From: Paenibacillus sp.
GTDB lineage: Bacteria; Bacillota; Bacilli; Paenibacillales; Paenibacillaceae
Length of the DNA: 6,290 bases
Direction: 5' to 3'
Assembly (NCBI GenBank): GCA_029256665.1
Contig: JAQSXN010000247.1
Span: 1 to 6,290 of the forward strand
Below are positions 1 to 4,317 of this stretch, in pieces. The position numbers and the translations under genes are program-made. Every line of letters begins with the position of its first letter. Position 1 is the stretch's first letter. The notes beneath the pieces were generated by a model. The model saw only the letters and a program-made list of their open reading frames with translations, searched no databases and was not told the origin of the DNA.

Positions 1-12
1 TTATGTGGTAAC

Positions 13-36
13 AAAAAAGAGAGGCTCTCGCCCCTC
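13..36 (-). terminator. Rho-independent terminator of the CE7 esterase gene
   Basis: Read on the minus strand, the 7-bp stem GAGGGGC / GCCTCTC (one G-T pair) closes a GAGA loop, a GNRA-type tetraloop, and is followed directly by six T residues. It starts right at the esterase stop codon at 37-39, so the gene is probably the last in its transcript. Confidence 0.85.
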
Positions 37-996
37 CTACATGTCCAGCAGAAACCGTATCGTCTTGTCCTCGAAGCCCGGCAGCCGCTCGTGCACGAAG
101 TCCGGATACAATTCCAGCCGCTTATCCGAGCGAATCCGGTTATAGGCCGCGAATTGCGTGGAGGGCGGACAGACCGTGTCGAGCAAGCCAACGCCCATCA
201 TGACCTTGCCGCGGATCCGATCGGCCAAATGCTGCACGTCGATATAACCGAGCCGCTCGAAAATTTCGTCCTCCCGCTGATGCTGGGGATCGTGATGGCG
301 GAAAAACGTTCTTAGCTCCTCGTACGCATCTTTAGCCAGGTCCATCTCCCATACCCGCTTGTAGTCGCATAAGAACGGGACGCTAGGCGCAACCCGGCTG
401 ACTCGCGGCTCCAACGCCGCGCAAGCCAGAGCGAGTCCGCCCCCTTGCGAACCGCCGATGGCGCCGACGCGCGAAGCGTCTACCTCGGGCATATCCATGA
501 CGATGCCCGCCAGTTGGGCGGTGTCGAGGTAAATCTGGCGGAACAACAGCCGATCGGGATGGTCGTCGAGGCCCCGGATCAAGTGCCCTTTATGGGTTGT
601 TCCCTTCACTCCGCCGGCGTCCTCCGACAATCCGCCTTGCCCGCGGCAGTCCATCGCGACGACGGTAAATCCCAAGGAGGCGTAAATCAGCTTGTCGGCC
701 CAATCCGCGGAATGATGCGCGTACCCGTGGAATTGCAGGACGGCGGGATGCGGCCTTGGCGCATGCTTCGGCCGGACGTACTTGGCGTGTATACGCGCTC
801 CGTTAACGCCGGTAAAGTATAAATGGTAACAGTCGGCATACGGAACCCGAAACTCGCTTTCGATAAGCTCCAGCTGCGGATCCGTCCCTTTCATTTCTTG
901 CAGCGCCCTCTCCCAAAACGAGTCGAAATCGGCAGGCCGAGGGGTTCTCCCCTCATATTGTTTTAATTGGTCCAGCGGCATATCGATAAGCGGCAT
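37..996 (-). CDS. CE7 family acetyl esterase (acetylxylan esterase / cephalosporin-C deacetylase)
   Basis: This 319-residue alpha/beta hydrolase should remove O-acetyl groups from short xylo-oligosaccharides and other small acetylated substrates. There is no signal peptide, so it acts in the cytoplasm, as is usual for CE7. Counting from the chosen ATG, the family RGQGG motif is at about 118-122, the nucleophile Ser183 sits in GGSQGG, Asp273 in LLDTVCPP and His302 in PDFVHE. This is the order and spacing of the Bacillus CE7 catalytic triad, and the length matches the family (about 320). A GTG three codons upstream (1005-1003) lies inside the Shine-Dalgarno GGAGGTG (1009-1003), whereas the ATG at 996 is 6 nt after it, so ATG is preferred. 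The gene diverges from the AraC regulator at 1141, which suggests shared control. Family assignment is firm; the natural substrate is inferred. Confidence 0.95.
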   Translation of the reverse strand: MPLIDMPLDQLKQYEGRTPRPADFDSFWERALQEMKGTDPQLELIESEFRVPYADCYHLYFTGVNGARIHAKYVRPKHAPRPHPAVLQFHGYAHHSADWADKLIYASLGFTVVAMDCRGQGGLSEDAGGVKGTTHKGHLIRGLDDHPDRLLFRQIYLDTAQLAGIVMDMPEVDASRVGAIGGSQGGGLALACAALEPRVSRVAPSVPFLCDYKRVWEMDLAKDAYEELRTFFRHHDPQHQREDEIFERLGYIDVQHLADRIRGKVMMGVGLLDTVCPPSTQFAAYNRIRSDKRLELYPDFVHERLPGFEDKTIRFLLDM

Positions 997-1037
997 GGTG
1001 AACACCTCCGGGATTATAGCTACTCATTTGCGGTCTG

Positions 1038-1066
1038 CTTATAGTACAATATTTGCAGTACTTATC
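1038..1066 (-). promoter_or_regulatory. Candidate sigma-A promoter of the esterase gene
   Basis: On the minus strand TATAAG (1043-1038) resembles a -10 box, with a weak -35 candidate GATAAG (1066-1061) at 17-bp spacing. It lies about 40 bp upstream of the ATG. The poor -35 would fit a promoter that needs an activator such as the divergent AraC protein. This is by eye only. Confidence 0.35.
1043..1062. repeat. Short inverted repeat in the esterase/araC divergent promoter region
   Basis: The half-sites AGTAC (1043-1047) and GTACT (1058-1062) are perfect reverse complements separated by 10 bp. The repeat fills the spacer between the candidate -10 and -35 boxes of the esterase promoter, so a protein bound here would affect that promoter. 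It could be an operator, but arms this short can arise by chance. Confidence 0.4.
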
Positions 1067-1081
1067 TGTTTACTCCCCGAA

Positions 1082-1109
1082 TTTACGCCTAATTCAACCC
1101 TATTACAAT
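1082..1109 (+). promoter_or_regulatory. Candidate promoter of the AraC regulator gene
   Basis: A good -10 TACAAT (1104-1109) is preceded at 16-bp spacing by TTTACG (1082-1087), a four-of-six match to TTGACA. Transcription would start near 1116, just ahead of the AGGAGG ribosome binding site at 1125-1130. Assigned by eye; no start-site data. Confidence 0.4.
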
Positions 1110-1140
1110 AGAAAATTATTGAGCAGGAGGTAGTATTATA

Positions 1141-2010
1141 TTGCTACGCACTAATTACGGCTTTCGCTATACGGACCAGACCAATCCCTTGATGGCCATC
1201 CGGACGATCGGCTGGGAAAGCACGGTGAACGAAGACTACTCTTGGGACGGCATGGCGCGGGACGATAAATTCGTGCTGTTCCAATATACGCTGTCGGGCG
1301 AAGGGCAGCTGACGGTCGGAGATCGGCATTACGCGGTTCCGAAGCATCACGGTTTCTTCGTCCGAATTCCGGACGCCCACCGGTATTACTACCGTTCGGC
1401 TTCCAAGACGCCTTGGGAATATATCTTCCTGACCGCGTCGGGCGCCCACGTGTTTCCGCTCTGGAACGAATTGATCGCCAAGGCCGGACCGGTCGTTTCG
1501 TTCAAACCGAACGCCCAGCCGATCGCCATGTTATGGGAGATGATGCAGAACGCCGGCGACAAAACGTTTCAGGACAAATACGATATCTCCGTTCGTCTCT
1601 ACGAATGGATCGTCGCCTGTCTTCGAGTCGTCGACGGCAAGCCCGAGACCGGTCAACCGGTGCCCGAACCCGTTGCCTTGGCCCAGCGCTTCATGGAAGG
1701 ACAGTATCATCGATTTCTGACGCTGGATGAAATCGCGTCCGCGGCGGGAGTCACCAAATACCACTTCTGCCGCCTGTTCGCCAAACATACCGGAGTAACG
1801 CCCGTTCAGCAGCTTACGAAAATTCGCATCGCGGAAGCCTGCCGGTTGCTCCGGCAATCCGATCAGTCCGTGGCGGCGATCTCATCGGCTACAGGCTTCG
1901 ATAACGGCAGCTACTTCGGCAAAGTATTCCGCAGGATGATGGGGGTATCGCCGCAGCAGTTCAGGGATCACGACGGCGAAGTCCCGGACCACCACCTATT
2001 TATCGATTAA
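1141..2010 (+). CDS. AraC family transcriptional regulator with N-terminal cupin-type ligand domain
   Basis: A 289-residue one-component regulator. The N-terminal half (about residues 45-100: FQYTLSGEG, the histidine-rich stretch before FFVRIPDAHRYYY, then WEYIFLTASG) has the pattern of the AraC ligand-binding cupin domain that senses a sugar. The C-terminal part carries two helix-turn-helix units: about 193-230 (LTLDEIASAAGVTKYHFCRLF) and 240-275, ending in the family signature GFDNGSYFGKVFRRMMGVSPQQFR. The start is TTG, 10 nt after AGGAGG (1125-1130). An in-frame TGA at 1120-1122 with no ATG or GTG after it rules out a longer form, and the first internal ATG (1192) has no ribosome binding site. 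It lies divergent to the CE7 esterase and upstream of the GH4 gene in the same direction, so it is probably their local regulator. Family is certain; ligand and targets are inferred. Confidence 0.93.
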   Translation: MLRTNYGFRYTDQTNPLMAIRTIGWESTVNEDYSWDGMARDDKFVLFQYTLSGEGQLTVGDRHYAVPKHHGFFVRIPDAHRYYYRSASKTPWEYIFLTASGAHVFPLWNELIAKAGPVVSFKPNAQPIAMLWEMMQNAGDKTFQDKYDISVRLYEWIVACLRVVDGKPETGQPVPEPVALAQRFMEGQYHRFLTLDEIASAAGVTKYHFCRLFAKHTGVTPVQQLTKIRIAEACRLLRQSDQSVAAISSATGFDNGSYFGKVFRRMMGVSPQQFRDHDGEVPDHHLFID

Positions 2011-2031
2011 CGAATTTCTTAATTGAATTAG

Positions 2032-2067
2032 AGCAATATAGTTAGACCTCCGCGAAAAGATATTGCT
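2032..2067. repeat. Inverted repeat upstream of the GH4 promoter, candidate operator
   Basis: AGCAATAT (2032-2039) and ATATTGCT (2060-2067) are perfect 8-bp reverse complements with a 20-bp spacer, so their centres are 28 bp apart. The right arm ends one base before the candidate -35 TTTACT (2069), the normal position for an activator site. It is a poor terminator for the upstream araC gene because the stem is AT-rich, the loop long, and no T-run follows. Confidence 0.45.
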
Positions 2068-2068
2068 A

Positions 2069-2097
2069 TTTACTCCCTACAATACTGGATCTATGAT
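2069..2097 (+). promoter_or_regulatory. Candidate promoter of the GH4 gene
   Basis: TTTACT (2069-2074) and TATGAT (2092-2097) are spaced by 17 bp and match the sigma-A consensus at four and five of six positions. Transcription would begin near 2104, leaving a leader of about 46 nt. An alternative -10, TACAAT at 2078-2083, has no good -35. Because no terminator follows araC, read-through from that gene is also possible. Confidence 0.4.
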
Positions 2098-2134
2098 TAT
2101 TAGCGAGAGGAAGTAAGGAGCAATTATTTCATAC

Positions 2135-2141
2135 GGAGGTG
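2135..2141 (+). promoter_or_regulatory. Strong ribosome binding site of the GH4 gene
   Basis: GGAGGTG lies 8 nt ahead of the ATG at 2150 and fixes that start. A second Shine-Dalgarno-like AAGGAG at 2115-2120 has no ATG, GTG or TTG at a usable distance, so I call no leader peptide. Confidence 0.8.
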
Positions 2142-2149
2142 CTTATAGT

Positions 2150-3529
2150 ATGTTGAAGATCGCAATGATTGGCGCGGGCAGCATCGGGTTTACCCGCAGA
2201 TTGATTATGGATTTGATGGCCGTGCCCGAGTTCCGCGATACGGAGTTCCGCCTGATGGACATCGATAAGGACAACCTGGACATGGTCACGACGCTCAGCC
2301 GCCATATGCTTGACGTTAACGGGCTGAACGAGGTGACGCTGGTCGCGACGACGAATCAGCGGGAAGCGATCAAGGATGCGGATTACGTTATCTGTTTAGC
2401 TCGCGTCGGCGGACTCGAGGCTTACCGTCACGATATCGAAATTCCGCTCAAATACGGGGTCGAGCAATGCGTCGGGGATACATTGGGCCCCGGAGGCGTC
2501 TTCTTCGCGCTCCGTACCATACCGGTGCTGCTCGATATCGCCCGCGACATGCGGGAGCTTGCGCCGGACGCGTTGTTGCTGAACTATTCCAATCCGATGG
2601 CCATGAACACTTGGGCGGTCCGCCGAGCCGGCGGCGTGCGCGTCGTCGGCCTGTGCCACGGCGTCCAGCACGGTCACGAACAGATTGCCGAAGCGCTGGG
2701 AATACCGCAAGACGAACTGGACCAAGTGTGCGCCGGCATCAATCACCAAACATGGTTCGTTAAGCTGACCCATAAGGGCGAAGATATGCTGCCGAAGCTG
2801 CTGAACGCGTTCGAGAACCATCCTACCCTGCCGCAGACGGAGCCTTGCCGCATCGACGTCCTGCGCAGATTCGGTTATTATTCGACGGAATCCAACGGCC
2901 ACTTAAGCGAATATTTGCCTTGGTACCGCAAGAAGTCGGCGGACATGGACAAGTGGATCAACGACAAGGAGTGGATCGGCGGCGTAACCGCCGGGTATCT
3001 GGAGCATTGCTTGACCCGGTTCGAGGATTACAAAGCGATGTATCCGAAATGGCTGAGCGGCGAGCTGGAATCCATCCCGCTTGGGCAGCGCTCGGAGGAG
3101 CATGGTTCTTACATTATCGAAGCGCTGGAAACCGGCCGCGTGTACAGGGGCAACTTCAACATCGAGAACAAAGGACTTATTACGAACTTGCCCGATGGCT
3201 GCACGATCGAAATTCCGTGTTACGTCGACCGCAACGGAATCGCCCCGACATGGATCGGCGATCTGCCGCTTGCATGCGCGGCCACTTGCCGGGCCAGCGT
3301 CAGCGTTCAGGAAATGGCCGTGGAAGCCGCGCTTACCGGTAACCGCGAACTAGTCAAGCAAGCGATTCTTCATGATCCGCTGACGGCGGCGATTTGCAGC
3401 ACGGAGCAAGTATGGAGCATGGTGGACGAAATGTTCGATGCGCTCGCGCCTTGGCTGCCTCAATTCAACGGCGAGAACCGCGCCTGGCAGGACATTCCTC
3501 AACCGCAATCGCTGAATAAGGTATTTTAG
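2150..3529 (+). CDS. GH4 family NAD- and metal-dependent glycosidase, MelA-like (alpha-galactosidase or related alpha-glycosidase)
   Basis: A 459-residue cytoplasmic enzyme of family GH4, which cleaves glycosides by a redox-elimination route using NAD+ and a divalent metal, usually Mn2+. Seen here: a Rossmann dinucleotide loop GAGSIGF (8-14) with the acidic end of strand 2 (LMDID, 35-39), GDTLGPGG (109-116), NYSNPMAMNTWA (145-156), metal-site Cys169-His170 in CHGV, and His199 in CAGINHQTW. Tyr255 in GHLSEYLPWY is a possible catalytic base. The C-terminal half keeps MelA-type blocks such as ITNLPDGC (344-351), a cysteine-bearing EIPC, NGIAPT and DPLTAA. Overall it resembles E. coli and B. subtilis MelA, but those have CHSV where this has CHGV, so alpha-galactosidase is only the most likely activity; alpha-glucuronidase or another GH4 specificity remains possible. 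Its neighbours, an AraC regulator and an acetyl esterase, point to plant-polysaccharide oligomers. The start is set by GGAGGTG 8 nt upstream. Confidence 0.93.
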   Translation: MLKIAMIGAGSIGFTRRLIMDLMAVPEFRDTEFRLMDIDKDNLDMVTTLSRHMLDVNGLNEVTLVATTNQREAIKDADYVICLARVGGLEAYRHDIEIPLKYGVEQCVGDTLGPGGVFFALRTIPVLLDIARDMRELAPDALLLNYSNPMAMNTWAVRRAGGVRVVGLCHGVQHGHEQIAEALGIPQDELDQVCAGINHQTWFVKLTHKGEDMLPKLLNAFENHPTLPQTEPCRIDVLRRFGYYSTESNGHLSEYLPWYRKKSADMDKWINDKEWIGGVTAGYLEHCLTRFEDYKAMYPKWLSGELESIPLGQRSEEHGSYIIEALETGRVYRGNFNIENKGLITNLPDGCTIEIPCYVDRNGIAPTWIGDLPLACAATCRASVSVQEMAVEAALTGNRELVKQAILHDPLTAAICSTEQVWSMVDEMFDALAPWLPQFNGENRAWQDIPQPQSLNKVF

Positions 3530-3540
3530 TACGGCTTTCT

Positions 3541-3568
3541 AAGCCCGACTCTACTAGTCGGGCTTTTT
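3541..3568 (+). terminator. Rho-independent terminator of the GH4 gene
   Basis: A perfect 10-bp stem, AAGCCCGACT (3541-3550) and AGTCGGGCTT (3556-3565), closes a CTACT loop and ends in five T residues (3564-3568). It begins 11 nt after the GH4 stop codon, so the araC-GH4 transcript should end here. Confidence 0.92.
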
Positions 3569-3591
3569 GACGTCAGCACTGCGATATCGCA

Positions 3592-3627
3592 ACAAGAAAC
3601 CCGACCATGATAGGCCGGGTTTCTTGT
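3592..3627. terminator. Symmetrical hairpin between convergent genes, probable terminator of the small membrane protein gene
   Basis: ACAAGAAACCCG (3592-3603) pairs perfectly with CGGGTTTCTTGT (3616-3627). Two further C-G pairs inside, past a one-base mismatch, leave a loop of six (ATGATA). Both strands read GGGTTTCTTGT at the 3' arm, so a T-rich descending stem is present in either direction. It lies about 35 bp beyond the stop of the minus-strand gene at 3662 and may also back up the GH4 terminator. Confidence 0.75.
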
Positions 3628-3661
3628 CATGCAGAGGTCGCAGTCCTATTGAAACGCCCCA

Positions 3662-3991
3662 TTACAATGGCGGCGGCGGCGGAGGCATGTAACCGCGCCC
3701 TCGCTCCGAACTTTTAGCCGCGCTGACCATCAGCAGGATGCCGGAAATAATGTGCATCGCCATGCCGACGAAAGGGATCCACGCGATGAGGGACGTCACG
3801 ATTCCTACGACCGATCCGTATTTCGTCTCTCCGTTCTTCATGGACATGACCAGCGTGATAACGTGCAGAATGAACATAATGCCGAGCGGCACATAGGCAT
3901 AACCCAAAATGATTAATGCCCCTAACACCGGAATGCCTAGAATCAGCTCGAACGAGCCCGTTATCCATTTCATGATTCTTGATGATGACAT
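3662..3991 (-). CDS. Small multi-pass membrane protein of unknown function with a polyproline C-terminus
   Basis: I do not recognise a characterised family for this 109-residue protein. Most of it is hydrophobic: segments at about 13-31, 33-50, 59-77 and 74-92 could give three or four membrane spans with short loops, one of them the charged MKNGETKYG (51-59). The tail is basic and polar (AAKSSERGRGY), then six consecutive prolines and a final Leu. The start is well supported: AAGGAG (4005-4000 on the minus strand) stands 8 nt ahead of the ATG at 3991. It is a single gene, convergent with GH4 and divergent from the membrane regulator at 4318, with its own terminator hairpin downstream, so it looks unrelated to the sugar genes. 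Similar short membrane proteins are common as hypothetical proteins in Bacillota (from memory). A real gene is likely; its function is unknown. Confidence 0.8.
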   Translation of the reverse strand: MSSSRIMKWITGSFELILGIPVLGALIILGYAYVPLGIMFILHVITLVMSMKNGETKYGSVVGIVTSLIAWIPFVGMAMHIISGILLMVSAAKSSERGRGYMPPPPPPL

Positions 3992-4160
3992 GTGTACGAC
4001 TCCTTTTCCATAGGTGCTTTGCGCTACAACATTACCATATTATTGGAGGATTGGGAACACGGTTCTTCGTTTTATTGGCAATAGCGGGCGAATGCGCCTC
4101 GCCTACGAAAGACTCCGCCATGCGGTTCGGCAGCGTTTCTCCATATCAATTTGCGCATTT

Positions 4161-4169
4161 TGTTATAAT
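4161..4169 (+). promoter_or_regulatory. Candidate extended -10 promoter element
   Basis: TGTTATAAT contains a perfect TATAAT (4164-4169) with the TG dinucleotide of an extended -10 element, which can work without a good -35; none is visible about 17 bp upstream. It would give a leader of about 140 nt for the gene at 4318. Confidence 0.4.
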
Positions 4170-4184
4170 TTCCGGCGATTTGCC

Positions 4185-4214
4185 TTGACCGTCCTTGCGG
4201 GCGGACTGTACACT
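4185..4214 (+). promoter_or_regulatory. Candidate sigma-A promoter of the membrane AraC-type regulator
   Basis: TTGACC (4185-4190, five of six) and TACACT (4209-4214, four of six) are separated by 18 bp, which would start transcription near 4221, about 97 nt ahead of the ATG at 4318. It competes with the extended -10 candidate at 4161-4169; both could be used. Confidence 0.4.
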
Positions 4215-4317
4215 CTGACATAATTAACTGCTGCTCGCATACGCTTCGTCCGATGCTTTGGCCGGGCGGGGCGACCACTGGGCAGCTTACACATTTGGGG
4301 AGCGGAGTTGTCGAGCG

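Larger units (their letters stand above)
3992..4317. other. Divergent intergenic region between the small membrane protein and the membrane AraC-type regulator
   Basis: These 326 bp contain no convincing gene. They hold the ribosome binding site of the leftward gene (4000-4005), candidate rightward promoters at 4161-4169 and 4185-4214, and a GGAG ribosome binding site at 4304-4307 for the rightward gene. Short open frames on both strands (3979-4223 plus, 4072-4335 minus) lack recognisable proteins and I do not call them. I see no riboswitch-like fold or strong repeat. Confidence 0.6.

Noticed and set aside
445..822. A 125-codon open frame on the plus strand inside the esterase
   Set aside because: Antisense to the catalytic core of the CE7 enzyme; no domain is recognisable.
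1013..1018. A perfect TATAAT on the minus strand ahead of the esterase
   Set aside because: It is only a few bases from the GGAGG ribosome binding site, so transcription would start within or after that site.
2011..2149. A possible terminator for the AraC regulator gene
   Set aside because: The only symmetrical element (2032-2067) is AT-rich with a 20-base loop and no T-run, so transcription may continue into GH4.
2396..2902. A 168-codon open frame on the minus strand inside GH4
   Set aside because: Antisense to strongly conserved GH4 blocks; its composition is that of a reverse-complement shadow.
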